Source of the DNA: Phycisphaerales bacterium
GTDB lineage: Bacteria; Planctomycetota; Phycisphaerae; UBA1845
Reading direction: 5' to 3'
Length of the DNA stretch: 36,744 bases
Assembly: GCA_003597935.1 (NCBI GenBank)
Contig: QZJT01000125.1
Span: forward strand, 1-36,744
A program made the position numbers and the translations under genes. Shown here piece by piece: positions 7,846 through 16,825 of the stretch (the first letter of the stretch is position 1; each line of letters starts with the position of its first letter). The notes beneath the pieces were generated by a model that saw only the letters and a list, made by a program, of their open reading frames with translations, ran no database searches and was not told the origin of the DNA.

Positions 7846-9120
7846 TCACCGCAGGGACCGCGATCCCAGCGTCCACACCGCCGTCACGGGCAGCGCGTGG
7901 AGGCGCTCTCCGAACGGGACTGACTCGGCCCCGGTATACAGCACGACGCCGCGGTGAAACCGCTCGCCGGCCGCTTCCGCCAGCAGGCGCAAGCCGCGGA
8001 AGTCGTCGGCGTCGAGCGTGGCGGTGGCTTTGACTTCGATGCCGACGATCTGCCGGCCGCCGCGCGATTCGAGCACGAAGTCCACGTCGTGGCCGCGGTG
8101 GTCGCGGAAGTGCCAAAGGGTCGGATCGATCTCGCTCCAGCCCAGTTGCTTGTTCAGCTCACCCGCAACGAAGTTCTCCAGCAGCGTGCCGGCGATTCTG
8201 CCGCCGGCCGCGAAAGCGTCAGGCGTCGCGCCGAGTACGTGCGCGAGCAGGCCGGTGTCCGTGAAGTAGAGCTTGGGGCTTTTCACGACGCGCTTGACGC
8301 GGTTTGTGAACCAGGGCATGACCGGCTGAAGGAGGAAAGTCGCCGCCAGCAGCGCGAGATATCGCTTCACCGTGACCTGATGAAGCCCGACGTCGCGGCC
8401 CAGTTCGGCGTAGTTAACCAGCCCGCCGGCGCGGCCCGCCACCGCAACCAGCAGCCGCGGCAGATCCACCAGACCCTCGATGTTCGCCAGATCACGAACG
8501 TCGCGCATCATCACGGTGCTCAGATAGGACTCGAACCAGCGTTGGCGCTGCTTCGTACCGCGACGGGCCAGCACTTCGGGGTAGCCGCCGGTCAGGATCC
8601 GGTTTCCCAGGTCTGACTTGGACAGCGCCCCGGCGGCGCGAAACGTGGCCTTCGACCAGCGGGGCAACTCATCGGCGAACACGGCATCGATGAACCCCTC
8701 GCGCGTACCCTCGATCTCGCCTTGTGAAAGCGGCAGGAGGGTGTGGATTTCCATCCGCCCGACGAATGCGTCGGCCAGTCTCGGCAGTTGCATCACGCTC
8801 GACGATCCAGTCAACAGGAACCGCCCGGGCCGGCGGTTGTGGTCTACATCGGCCTTGATGGGAAGGACGAGTTCCGGCGCACGCTGGATTTCGTCGAGGA
8901 TGAGGGGTCCCTGCTGAGCCGCCAGAAACCCGGCGGGGTCGGACCGCGCAGCCGCCAGCGACGTCGCGTCGTCGAACGTCACGTACGTCGCGTCGTGCCC
9001 TCGGCCGCGGAGCGCCCGCGCCAGCGTCGTCTTGCCCGCTTGCCGCAGACCCTGCAGGACGACGATGGGTGTGTCCTGGAGGGACGAGAGCAAGTTATCG
9101 GACAGATGACGTGAGTACAT
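7846..9120 (-). CDS. AAA-type ATPase with C-terminal DUF4143 domain
   Basis: 424 residues. The N-terminal ATPase domain has Walker A GLRQAGKTT (24-32), Walker B LILDE (73-77) and sensor-like LLTGSSS (about 102-108). A middle winged-helix-like part (about 225-260, NYAELGRDVGLHQVTVKRYL) leads into the DUF4143 C-terminal domain. That domain carries an HDVDFV ... GIEVKA arrangement typical of PD-(D/E)XK-fold nuclease-like domains. The family is widespread, usually single-gene, often in accessory DNA, and its biological role is poorly known (sometimes suspected in mobile-element or toxin biology). It stands alone here on the minus strand. Confidence 0.9.
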   Translation of the reverse strand: MYSRHLSDNLLSSLQDTPIVVLQGLRQAGKTTLARALRGRGHDATYVTFDDATSLAAARSDPAGFLAAQQGPLILDEIQRAPELVLPIKADVDHNRRPGRFLLTGSSSVMQLPRLADAFVGRMEIHTLLPLSQGEIEGTREGFIDAVFADELPRWSKATFRAAGALSKSDLGNRILTGGYPEVLARRGTKQRQRWFESYLSTVMMRDVRDLANIEGLVDLPRLLVAVAGRAGGLVNYAELGRDVGLHQVTVKRYLALLAATFLLQPVMPWFTNRVKRVVKSPKLYFTDTGLLAHVLGATPDAFAAGGRIAGTLLENFVAGELNKQLGWSEIDPTLWHFRDHRGHDVDFVLESRGGRQIVGIEVKATATLDADDFRGLRLLAEAAGERFHRGVVLYTGAESVPFGERLHALPVTAVWTLGSRSLR

Positions 9121-9365
9121 GACAAGATTCCAAGACGGTCCAGCACCGTGGATTCTAGCCGGTTACTGTGGGAAATTCTATCTCTGTCTGTCGGAAATTC
9201 CAACAGCGACTGTTAGGTCGTCCGATATGGGGCAGCGTAGGCGAGTTGGCGCAGCGCCTTACTCGAGCAAGCGTTATATGCTATAAGGGGGTGAGTTTGC
9301 TGTGGTCTTGGCGAGTCGCCGGCGCGCCCGCCCACATGTTCGGAGTTTGTCTAGAGCCCAACCCA

Positions 9366-9605
9366 ATGTCTCCGCCAATCGTGCTATCCGGCCATGACGA
9401 GACGATCGAATTGCTGGAATCTGTCTCGGACGCCGTTTCCGTTACGCTCCCGAGCGGCAAACGCCTGTGGGTGTGCCCCGATGAGCACTTGGAGGATCTT
9501 TGTGACGTGCTCACCGACGCGGAATTCCGTGAGGCTATTAAGCGAGGAATCGACGAAGCCAAACGCGGTGAGTTCGTCGAAATCGAAGCCAGCCAACTTA
9601 AATAA
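9366..9605 (+). CDS. Small hypothetical protein, weakly antitoxin-like
   Basis: 79 residues from the ATG at 9366. The frame is open from 9168, but the upstream part is Trp/Arg-rich and does not look coded. No clear ribosome-binding site is visible. The sequence has a beta-rich start (VSVTLPSGKRLWVCPDE) and a helical, charged end (LTDAEFREAIKRGIDEAKRG). The end recalls the C-terminal half of Phd/YefM-type antitoxins, but no toxin gene follows on the same strand. Codon use looks normal for the window. It ends tail-to-tail against the gene downstream of SNF2. Confidence 0.5.
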   Translation: MSPPIVLSGHDETIELLESVSDAVSVTLPSGKRLWVCPDEHLEDLCDVLTDAEFREAIKRGIDEAKRGEFVEIEASQLK

Positions 9606-9983
9606 GGCGCGATCCGGCTTGGCGTAGCACCACCCCCAGGGCGACGACCGTCGCGACGGCAGGCCCGCCGGTCAGATCTTGCGGATAGAAGATGACGGCG
9701 GCCAGCGGGGCGTCCGCTGCCGGAGACGGCAGCCTTTCGACGAGAATCCGCGCGTCGGACTGGAGTTCCAGGTCCGAGACCGCGTCACGTAATCGCTGAT
9801 ACAGTCGTCGAGTCGAGTGGGTAGCCCCGGCGGAAGATCGCGCACACTTGCAAGCAGGGCGCCGCTGTTGGGTTTTTCGTCAATACGAACCAGCAACCGT
9901 CGCAAGGCGTCAAACGCGGCAGCGTCGTGCAGCCGGTAGACGGCCAACCGCTTGTTGGCCTCCGGCGTTAGCTTGATAGACAT
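9598..9983 (-). pseudogene. Small gene directly after SNF2, apparently frameshifted
   Basis: The ATG at 9983 follows the SNF2 stop with no gap (TGAATG), so this is an operon partner of the helicase. The first about 57 codons (MSIKLTPEANKRLAVYRLHD onward to LPPGLPTRL) look like real protein. After that the annotated frame turns into Ser/Arg/Trp-rich nonsense up to a stop at 9672. In another frame, from about 9808, a convincing continuation appears (LYQRLRDAVSDLELQSDA, later AAVIFYPQDLTGG) ending at 9598. The junction lies in a slippery CGACTCGACGAC run. A one-base indel, real or from assembly, is likely. Family not recognised. Confidence 0.5.
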
Positions 9984-12677
9984 TCAGGACCCGCTCCCCG
10001 GCGTGATCGCCAGCAGCCGAGCCAGCGATGCGGAGAGCCTGTCCAGCGCCGCCGGGTCGGGAAGGGTGACGGTCAGCTTCATGCGGCCGTCGTCGTCTCG
10101 CTCGACGCACTCGACCAGGCGCTGACGCACGGCCTCGGCGACGCGCTGGGATTGGTCCGGCTCGGTCTGCGGCGCCGGCAGCAACTGGTCCACAAAGGTC
10201 AGGGCCGCGCCGAGAAGTTCGCCCGCCGCCAGTGCGACGCGCTCCCGCCGGCCTTCGCGGTCGGCCTCGGCCGCGGCCCGCGCTTTCTCGCTCTCGTCCA
10301 CGGGGGCCTCGGGCTTGGCGCCGAGCAGGATTTCCAGCCGGTTTTTCAGCTCCTCGACATTGCTGACCAGATCCAGCGCGTCCGTCTCCGATTCCACGTC
10401 GAGCGCAGCCAGGGCCAGGTCGTGCTTGAGCGCCAGCGTTCTCAGCAGGCTCTCCTCGATCGTGCCCTCCGTTACCAGCACGTACACCTGCACGGGGTTC
10501 TGCTGGCCCATGCGGTGCGCCCGGGCGATGCGCTGCTCCAGCACGGCCGGGTTCCACGGCAGATCCACGTTGATGACGGTGTTGGCCGCTTGCAGGTTCA
10601 GACCGGTGGCGCCGGCGTTGGTGGTGATGAACAGGCGGCAGGAAGGATCGCGCTGGAACTTATGAACCAGCGGCTGCCGCTGCTTCTGCGGGATCGAGCC
10701 GTCCAGCCGGACATACTCGGCGCGGTGCTTCCTGATGAGCGTTTCGATAAGACCCAGCATCGTCGTCCATTCCGAGAACAGGACGATCTTGCGGTCCTCC
10801 TCCGCCAGCAACGACCCCAGCAGTTCATCGAGCGTTTCCAGCTTGCTCGAGTAGCCCGGCTCCTGCTTGCCGACCAGGAACGTGCTGTCGGCCGACATGC
10901 GGCAGTTCAGCAGGGCCCGACGCAGCCGGAGCATGTCCATCTCGCTGATGTAGGGCTTGTTGACGATGGTGCGGACGACCGTTAATTGGGCGTCGTGCAG
11001 TGCCTGCTGCTCGGCGGTGGGTGCGATGCGGACCACTTCGGTCGAACGCGGCGGAAGCTCCTTCATCACCAGCGCCCGCGTCCGCCGCAGCAGCACCGGC
11101 TTGAGCCGTTCGCGCAGCTCGGCCAGGTTCTTGTAGCCCAGCACCTTTCCCTTGTCGTCGGTGACGCGGTGACGGTTGAAGAAGCGGAACGCCGGCCCCA
11201 GCCGGCGGTCGTCGATGAACTCGACCACCGAGAACAGGTCGTCCAGCCGATTCTCCAGCGGCGTGCCGGTCAGCGCCAGGGCGAAGCGCGAGCGCAGGCT
11301 CTTGATGACCCGGCTGGTCTTCGCCTCCCAGTTCTTGATGCGCTGCCCTTCGTCCAGAATGATGAAGTCCCACGCCGTCCGCTCGATGGGCAGATAGTCG
11401 CGCAGCACCTGTTCATAGTTGCAGATGGTGAAGAAGCAATCGTTGTCGTACTGCGCCGCCCGCTCGGCCGCGCTGCCGAGGACGAGTTGACATTCCCGGG
11501 CGCAGAACCGCTGGATCTCGCTGCGCCACTGAGATTTCAGCGATGCGGGGCAGACGATCAGCACCCGGCGGATGTTCGCTTCCCGCCGCAGCAACTCCGC
11601 TACGCCGATGCCCTGGATGGTCTTGCCCAGCCCCATGTCGTCGGCCAGCAGCGCCCGTCCGGCGCCGACGGCGAAGGCGATGCCGTCCAACTGGTAGGGC
11701 AGCAGCTCGACCTTGAGCAGTTCGCGGCGCAGCGGGTGGCGTGCCGGATCCCGGCGGATCTCCGTCACCAGCGCATCGATGTGCGTCTGGAACAGCCGCT
11801 GCTGGATGTACTCTTCGGCATCCGGATAGACGGTGACGCTGTGGCCGAGGGATTCGAGCCGGCCGAGCCGCCGGACCAGGTCGCGGGCGTCGGACACCGG
11901 CCGGCCCGCCAGCGGCCGCAGGATCTGCGCGATCTCCTCGTCCGGCCGCTCCGGCAGCAGCACGCGCAGTTCGAGGTCGCGGCCATAGTGCAGGTGGACG
12001 ACGACGTCTTTCTGCACGTACGGACGTCGCTGCCGCGAACTCGGGAACTTCTTCCTGGCGCGGTCCTGCACCGCCAGGATGTGCTTGCACGTCCCCAGCG
12101 TGTTCTTGCGGAAGTCCGGGCAACTGCAATACGAATCTCCCGGCTCCCAGCCGCGCAGGGCCACGCGGTAGGTCTTGCCCGATTCGGCGTTGGTGACGAC
12201 GTAGTCGGTCCACAGCACCGTCGGCTCGACCGAGCGCACCGTCATCTTCTCGGTCTTCGCCCGTTCCCTGCGCTCCGCGATGGCCTGCCTTACGAGTTCC
12301 TCCTCGCTGAGACTCTCGATCGGTACGCGTTCCGGCGGCGGCGCGGCCAGCCCCAGCGACGTCTTCTCCTCCAGGATCAGCGAGAACGCTGCGCCGACGT
12401 GCTCGCAGGCGCCGTCGCACGCGGTGCAGTTCCAGTGCAGGCGCTGGGGGACCTCGGCCATGGTGGTGATGGTTACCACGCCGCCGTCGAGGCGCAGGCG
12501 GAACAGGTCGGCGCCGAGGTGGACCTGCTCGTCTATGTCGATGTTCCACTTCCCGCCCAGGCCGATGAGCGAGGCCCCATCCGGCCCCAGCAGCTTGCAC
12601 GCCTGGGTGAAGCTCAGATGAGACAGGCGGTCCTTGAGCGTCAGTTCGCGCTTCGCGGTGGTCGTGAGCGTTGCCAT
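9984..12677 (-). CDS. SNF2-family DEAD/H ATPase with SWIM zinc fingers
   Basis: 897 residues. This is a bacterial SNF2/RapA-like translocase. Two zinc-binding segments come first: C84-x2-C87-x3-C91-x-H93 and a classical SWIM finger C184-x-C186 ... C197-x-H199. The helicase core follows: LADDMGLGKT (344-353), VCPASLKSQW (375-384), motif II as LDEGQRIKNW (441-450) where most relatives have DEAQ or DEAH, LTGTPLENRLDDL (469-481), then in the C-terminal lobe a GSIPQ segment, TTNAGATGLNLQ and QRIARAHRMGQ. The tail after about 760 is charged and helical. It probably remodels protein-DNA or RNA polymerase-DNA complexes in an ATP-dependent way. The start at 12677 has AGGATGG upstream. It is followed without gap by a small, apparently frameshifted gene. 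Confidence 0.93.
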   Translation of the reverse strand: MATLTTTAKRELTLKDRLSHLSFTQACKLLGPDGASLIGLGGKWNIDIDEQVHLGADLFRLRLDGGVVTITTMAEVPQRLHWNCTACDGACEHVGAAFSLILEEKTSLGLAAPPPERVPIESLSEEELVRQAIAERRERAKTEKMTVRSVEPTVLWTDYVVTNAESGKTYRVALRGWEPGDSYCSCPDFRKNTLGTCKHILAVQDRARKKFPSSRQRRPYVQKDVVVHLHYGRDLELRVLLPERPDEEIAQILRPLAGRPVSDARDLVRRLGRLESLGHSVTVYPDAEEYIQQRLFQTHIDALVTEIRRDPARHPLRRELLKVELLPYQLDGIAFAVGAGRALLADDMGLGKTIQGIGVAELLRREANIRRVLIVCPASLKSQWRSEIQRFCARECQLVLGSAAERAAQYDNDCFFTICNYEQVLRDYLPIERTAWDFIILDEGQRIKNWEAKTSRVIKSLRSRFALALTGTPLENRLDDLFSVVEFIDDRRLGPAFRFFNRHRVTDDKGKVLGYKNLAELRERLKPVLLRRTRALVMKELPPRSTEVVRIAPTAEQQALHDAQLTVVRTIVNKPYISEMDMLRLRRALLNCRMSADSTFLVGKQEPGYSSKLETLDELLGSLLAEEDRKIVLFSEWTTMLGLIETLIRKHRAEYVRLDGSIPQKQRQPLVHKFQRDPSCRLFITTNAGATGLNLQAANTVINVDLPWNPAVLEQRIARAHRMGQQNPVQVYVLVTEGTIEESLLRTLALKHDLALAALDVESETDALDLVSNVEELKNRLEILLGAKPEAPVDESEKARAAAEADREGRRERVALAAGELLGAALTFVDQLLPAPQTEPDQSQRVAEAVRQRLVECVERDDDGRMKLTVTLPDPAALDRLSASLARLLAITPGSGS

Positions 12678-13514
12678 TCGTCCATCCTGATTCGTGGTCT
12701 CGATCGTGCCGGATGAACCCGCCCCGTCCAGACCGGACGACCGTCACGGGTGCGGGCCAGATTCCGGCGGAAGCCTGCGCCGGCGCGCCTGCGAGGCCGC
12801 GCTGCCCGCGAAGAGACGCACCTTGGCGCGGTACCCGCAGCCTATCGCAGTCGGACCAGACGTGCCAGCGACCTTCTTGCGTCGGACGGTGGCGGGCGCG
12901 TGACAGCCCGGGCGGAAGCGATCCCAGTGTGGCACCGGCTTCCAGCCGGTGGGCATGGCCTTCCAGGCCATGCCGATCGCGGAGCGTGCGGCGGTCACCG
13001 CCAAGATGCCGGTGCCACGCGACGCGTGCCACACGCGACGCGTGGCGGCCGCCGCCGGCTCGACCGCACTGACGCGAGAAAGGTGGAGATTCCTGGCCGC
13101 GCCGTGCGAGAAATCACGTGACCTTTTGCGAATGCGTGACGACCGGACACTTGGGCGTCGGTACGATCCCGTTGTTCCGGCGAGCAAACGGCCACAACAA
13201 GGGCTGGGGAGCAGGCAACGACAACGGCACGCGGAAACCGCAGACGATTCATGCCACATGAGGGGGCGGTCGCGCGGCCGTTGACCGAACGGGAAGGCTT
13301 CGGAGCTTCCAACGTGAGGGTAGTGCAGAACGGGTCGCGTGTCGTGTACCCGGCCCGCGGTTGAGGTCGGACGGCGTACCGTCATCCCGTCGCGCCGAGT
13401 CGATCCGCCCGGATCGACACGCGGCGCGCGGACCGCGCAAGCGATTTGCGCCCGTGCTGGCGGCGGCGTGGCGCCGCACGCCCGGCATGGGTAGAATGTT
13501 AACGGGGTGTAAAG
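12678..13514. other. 837-base intergenic region with a complex inverted-repeat block
   Basis: It lies between divergent genes (SNF2 minus, secreted Cys-rich protein plus). Long open frames cross it, but their translations are Arg/Pro/Ala-rich with no family character, and I do not accept them as genes. The recognisable structure is the repeat block at 12932-13045. Both flanking promoters must be here, but none can be assigned with confidence. Confidence 0.5.
12932..13045. repeat. Compound hairpin repeat GGCACCGGCTTCCAGCCGGTG and relatives
   Basis: Two adjacent hairpins, ACCGGCTTCCAGCCGGT and GGCATGGCCTTCCAGGCCATGCC, share a TTCCAG loop but have different arms. A further pair, GGCGGTCACCGCC, and ACGCGACGCGTGCCACACG with CGACGCGTGGC follow. 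The whole block is bounded by GTGGCACCGG at the left and CCGGTGCCAC near 13008-13018, so it is itself a large inverted repeat. It is related in core sequence to the repeats at 101-176 and 34692-34836. Confidence 0.75.
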
Positions 13515-14432
13515 ATGAAACGAGGAGTGTGGGTCTGGGGATGTGCGCTGGCGCTGGGCGCCGGTGCCGCGCGTGCGGAAGATTCGCCGTTTTCCACGTC
13601 GGTCGACATCGGCGGTTCGCGCGGAGGACAAACGGAAATCACGGCGGACGAGTACAGCCATGATGACGGCTCGTCCGAGGACGCGATCGGCTTGACGGCC
13701 GGCGGCGTCATCGCCTGGTTGACTCGTTTCGAGGTGACCGAGGGCAACCAGACGATCAATGAGATCGCCGTCGCATTCGGCACCCCCGGCTGCACGGCGC
13801 CGCCCTGCGGAGAGAATGGGCGTCCGTTCGGGGCCGGGATCTGGTCCGATCCGAACCAGGATGGCAGCCCGGTGGACGGCGCGTTCCTCGCGCAGACGAC
13901 CGGACTGCAGGAGAACGTGGATACCGACACGTTTCAACGGATCGCGATCCCGCAGACGGATCTCGGCGAGGTCGGCGACTTCTTCTTCGTCGTGGTGTGG
14001 ACCCGCAACGAGACGCGCGGCAACCCCGGGGACTTCCCCGCGTCGCTGGACCGCAGCAATCCCGAGCCGGGTCCGATTCAGTGGGTGACGGGCGGAGTGG
14101 CCGCTCAATTCGATCCGGATGAGTTCCCCACCAGCGCGGGTTGGATCCAATCGAGCCAACTGCCCGCGAATCTGCGGGGACTCTGGCTGGTCCGCGCCGG
14201 CACCGGTGAGGGCGGCGACACGTGCAGTTTTGTGGTGAAGAAAACGGCCAAGGGAAAGAAGGGCTGCAACGCCTGTCCGCGGAAGGACGACCTTTTCGAC
14301 ACGGGCATCGAGTGCGACGAGAACAATCCGTGCCCGAAGAAGTTCACGGGCAAGAAGGTCGATTGCCCCGACGGCGGCGCGGGTTTCTGCAAGAAGATCC
14401 TGGGCCGGAAGAAGTCCGGCGCCTGCGGATAG
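13515..14432 (+). CDS. Secreted protein with C-terminal eight-cysteine module B
   Basis: 305 residues. A clear signal peptide MKRGVWVWGCALALGAGAARA ends at about residue 21. The middle (about 25-230) is acidic and beta-rich with no catalytic motif seen. One CTAPPC pair lies near 93-98. The last 69 residues are Lys/Cys-rich and carry cysteines at 237, 251, 254, 267, 273, 284, 292 and 304. The protein at 22823-23767 ends in the same module with all eight cysteines aligned, starting CS(F/Y)(V/I)VKK. A strong terminator follows 30 bases after the stop, so this is a single-gene unit. Function unknown; the module may be disulfide-bonded and act in surface attachment or sorting (inference). Confidence 0.78.
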   Translation: MKRGVWVWGCALALGAGAARAEDSPFSTSVDIGGSRGGQTEITADEYSHDDGSSEDAIGLTAGGVIAWLTRFEVTEGNQTINEIAVAFGTPGCTAPPCGENGRPFGAGIWSDPNQDGSPVDGAFLAQTTGLQENVDTDTFQRIAIPQTDLGEVGDFFFVVVWTRNETRGNPGDFPASLDRSNPEPGPIQWVTGGVAAQFDPDEFPTSAGWIQSSQLPANLRGLWLVRAGTGEGGDTCSFVVKKTAKGKKGCNACPRKDDLFDTGIECDENNPCPKKFTGKKVDCPDGGAGFCKKILGRKKSGACG

Positions 14433-14461
14433 CCTGGCCGCACTGCGTCAACGTGCTCCAC

Positions 14462-14496
14462 GCCGTCGGGGCCAGGCCGCCCCGACGGCTTTTTTT
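14462..14496 (+). terminator. Rho-independent terminator
   Basis: An 11-base perfect stem GCCGTCGGGGC / GCCCCGACGGC encloses a 6-base loop (CAGGCC) and is followed by seven T. It lies 30 bases after the stop of the secreted eight-Cys protein. It is the clearest intrinsic terminator in the window. Confidence 0.93.
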
Positions 14497-14598
14497 CGTG
14501 TTCACCATCGGCGGCCGCGCCGCGATTGATCGACGCCGGCGCGCCGAATACCATGCGCGCCGTTGCAGAACCGACCCACACCCCGCGGAGACTGCCGT

Positions 14599-15987
14599 AT
14601 GACCGCAACGTGCCCCATGACCGCGCCCGCGGAGGTCTATCGCCGCCGCCGGGCCGATTTGGCCGCTCGGCTGGAACGGCCCGTGGTCCTTTTCGCCGGC
14701 TACGCCCCGGCGCGGAACTACGAGACCAACCCGTTTCCGTTCCGGGCGGGGAGCACCTACCTGTACTTCGGCGGCCCGCCCGTCGAAGGGGCCTGCCTGG
14801 TGATCGAGCCCAGCCACGGTGGCGACACACGCAGCGCCCTGTTTCGCATCCCGGTCGATCCGGACGAGGAAGTCTGGTCCGGGCCGGCAACGCCGGATGA
14901 CGTGTTGGCCGCCGCCGCCGGGCTGGACGTGACCCACATCGTGCCCTTGGAGAAGCTCGGCCGGCGCATGTGCGACCTGGTGGGGATCGCTATCGCTCCG
15001 CCCTGCCGACGCACGCACGATCTGATTCGCGACCTGAAACTGCACCAGCCCACGCCGGATGAGTTGCTGCTGGTCATCGAAATGCGGCTGTGCAAGGACG
15101 AGCACGAGCTGAAGGCCATGCGTCGCGCCGCGGCCGTGACCGTTGAGGCCCATCGGGCCGCGATCGCCGCGGCCGCGCCGGGCCGGCGCGAGGCGGACGC
15201 CGCGGCCGCGTATGCCGCGGTGCTGGAGGCCAATGAGTGCGTCCACGCCTTCGGTCCGATCATCACGGTGAATGGCCACATTCTGCACCTGCACGGCCAC
15301 GGCAACCCGATGACGGACGGCAACCTGCTGCTCATCGACGCTGGGGCGGAGCTGCCGAACGGCTACTGCTGCGACGTCACCCGCGTGTGCCCGGTGAACG
15401 GGCGGTTCACGCCGATCCAGCGGCACCTGTACGATACGGTGCAACGTGCGCTGGAAGAGGCCACGGCCGCGTGCGTACCGGGCAAGCGCTATCGCGAGGT
15501 CCACGACCTGGCGACACGCGTCGTGTGCGACGGGCTGGTCACGGCGGAGTTGCTCAAGGGCGATCCGGACGAGTTGCACGCCCGCGGCGCCCACACCGTC
15601 TTCATGCCGCACGGCGTGGGCCACCTGATCGGCATGGAAGCGCACGACATGGAGGACTTCGGCGACCTGGCCGGGTACCCCAAAGGGCGGACGCGCTCGA
15701 CCCAGTTCGGCACGAAGTACTTGCGGCTGGACCGTGATCTGGCGGCCGGCATGACGGTCACCATCGAACCGGGCATCTACCTGGTGCCGCAGATCTGGCA
15801 GCGCGACGACCTGGTCGGCCCCTACCGCGACTGCGTCAACCGCGGCAACGTGGACGCCCTGCTCGCCGACCGTTTCGGCGGCATCCGCCTGGAGAACACG
15901 ATCTGTGTCCGATCGGAGGGCGCACCCGAAATCCTCTCGGAGGCGCTTGAACTGGACGCTGAATCCATCGAGCGATTGACCGGATGA
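14599..15987 (+). CDS. pepP: Aminopeptidase P-type M24 metallopeptidase
   Basis: 462 residues from the ATG at 14599, which has CGGAG 8 bases upstream. The open frame begins at 14563, but that start lacks a ribosome-binding site. The N-terminal aminopeptidase P domain (about 10-150) has the PFPFRAGSTYLYFGG segment. The C-terminal creatinase/pita-bread domain supplies the dinuclear metal ligands: Asp247 (LIDAGAE), Asp259 (CCDVTR), His342 (HGVGH), Glu390 (IEPGIY) and Glu432 (GIRLENT). It should release N-terminal residues preceding proline in the cytoplasm, or act as a prolidase. The stop overlaps the ATG of the GNAT gene by 4 bases (ATGA), so the two are translationally coupled. Confidence 0.93.
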   Translation: MTATCPMTAPAEVYRRRRADLAARLERPVVLFAGYAPARNYETNPFPFRAGSTYLYFGGPPVEGACLVIEPSHGGDTRSALFRIPVDPDEEVWSGPATPDDVLAAAAGLDVTHIVPLEKLGRRMCDLVGIAIAPPCRRTHDLIRDLKLHQPTPDELLLVIEMRLCKDEHELKAMRRAAAVTVEAHRAAIAAAAPGRREADAAAAYAAVLEANECVHAFGPIITVNGHILHLHGHGNPMTDGNLLLIDAGAELPNGYCCDVTRVCPVNGRFTPIQRHLYDTVQRALEEATAACVPGKRYREVHDLATRVVCDGLVTAELLKGDPDELHARGAHTVFMPHGVGHLIGMEAHDMEDFGDLAGYPKGRTRSTQFGTKYLRLDRDLAAGMTVTIEPGIYLVPQIWQRDDLVGPYRDCVNRGNVDALLADRFGGIRLENTICVRSEGAPEILSEALELDAESIERLTG

Positions 15988-16571
15988 AGCATCCATCGAG
16001 GGGTGGACACGAGCCCGCGCAGAACGTGCGAAAAAGCACGCCCCCCGCCATGTCATTCACCGTTCGGCCGGAAAGAGCCGGTGACGTCGATGCCATCGCG
16101 GAGATCCACCGCAGCGCGTTCGGTCGAGAGAACGAGGGTGAACTGGTCGCGCGGATCCGTGCGGACGAGTCGTTCGATCCTGCCTTGTCGCTGGTGGCCG
16201 CCGAGGGTGAATCGCCGATCGGGCACATCCTCTTCAGTCCCATCACCATCGAGCCGCACCGCGGCGACGCCGTTCTCGCCGTCGCGCTGGCCCCGATGGC
16301 CGTGGCGCCGCAGTGGCAGCGCCGTGGCGTCGGCTCGTGCCTGGTCCATGCCGGGCTGGCCGCATGCCGCCGGCGCGGACATCGAATCGTCGTGGTGGTG
16401 GGGCACGCGGCGTAATACCCCAGATTCGGCTTCAGACGTGCGAGCCAACTCGGCATCCGCCCGCCTTTCGACGTCCCGGACGAGGCGTTCATGGCGCTTC
16501 GCCTGAGCGATGAGCCGCCGGACGACGTGAGCGGGACGGTGCGATACCCGGGGGCATTCTCGGGCATTTGA
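15984..16571 (+). pseudogene. GNAT acetyltransferase interrupted by an in-frame TAA
   Basis: The frame from the ATG at 15984 is YhbS-like GNAT: FTVRPERAGDVDAIAEIH near the start, then the acetyl-CoA-binding VAPQWQRRGVGSCLV. It stops at TAA 16413-16415 just after GHAA. The same frame continues after the stop as YPRFGFRRASQLGIRPPFDV, then PDEAFMALRL, to a TGA at 16569-16571. In intact relatives this place reads YYPRFGF, so one Tyr codon (TAC/TAT) has become TAA. The truncated product would lack the last beta strands. Either a recent nonsense mutation or a base-call error explains it. An inner ATG at 16050 gives a more usual 173-residue length, but the ATGA overlap with pepP favours coupling from 15984. 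Confidence 0.8.
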
Positions 16572-16825
16572 GGCGCACAACCCGCCGCTCGGGTGGCCGG
16601 CGATCGAATGCCCGATAGCGGAACGGTCAGCAAACGGAGCTGGTCAGCGAACGGGTCAGTCGTGGCGCGCGGTCCTCCTCGTCGCTTCTTATCCGACCCT
16701 TCGCGCCGGCGACCGAGCCCCACGCCACCGGTTTCATTTCGCCCTTCGGGTTGGATAGAATCATCGGCGCCCGGCCCGATTCCGATCGCCGGGCGCTACC
16801 ACACGGATCTCGGCAGGGACGAAGC

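Noticed and set aside
9366-9983. Toxin-antitoxin pair made of the two small genes
   Set aside because: The genes are convergent and not in an operon, the second belongs behind SNF2, and neither shows a recognisable toxin fold.
12744-14159. 471-codon minus-strand frame across the intergenic region and the secreted protein
   Set aside because: The sequence is Arg/Pro/Ala-rich, includes translated hairpin repeat (TGWKPVPH) and overlaps a gene with a clear signal peptide and terminator.
14344-16056. 570-codon minus-strand frame opposite pepP
   Set aside because: It is a shadow of the aminopeptidase gene, with no recognisable domain.
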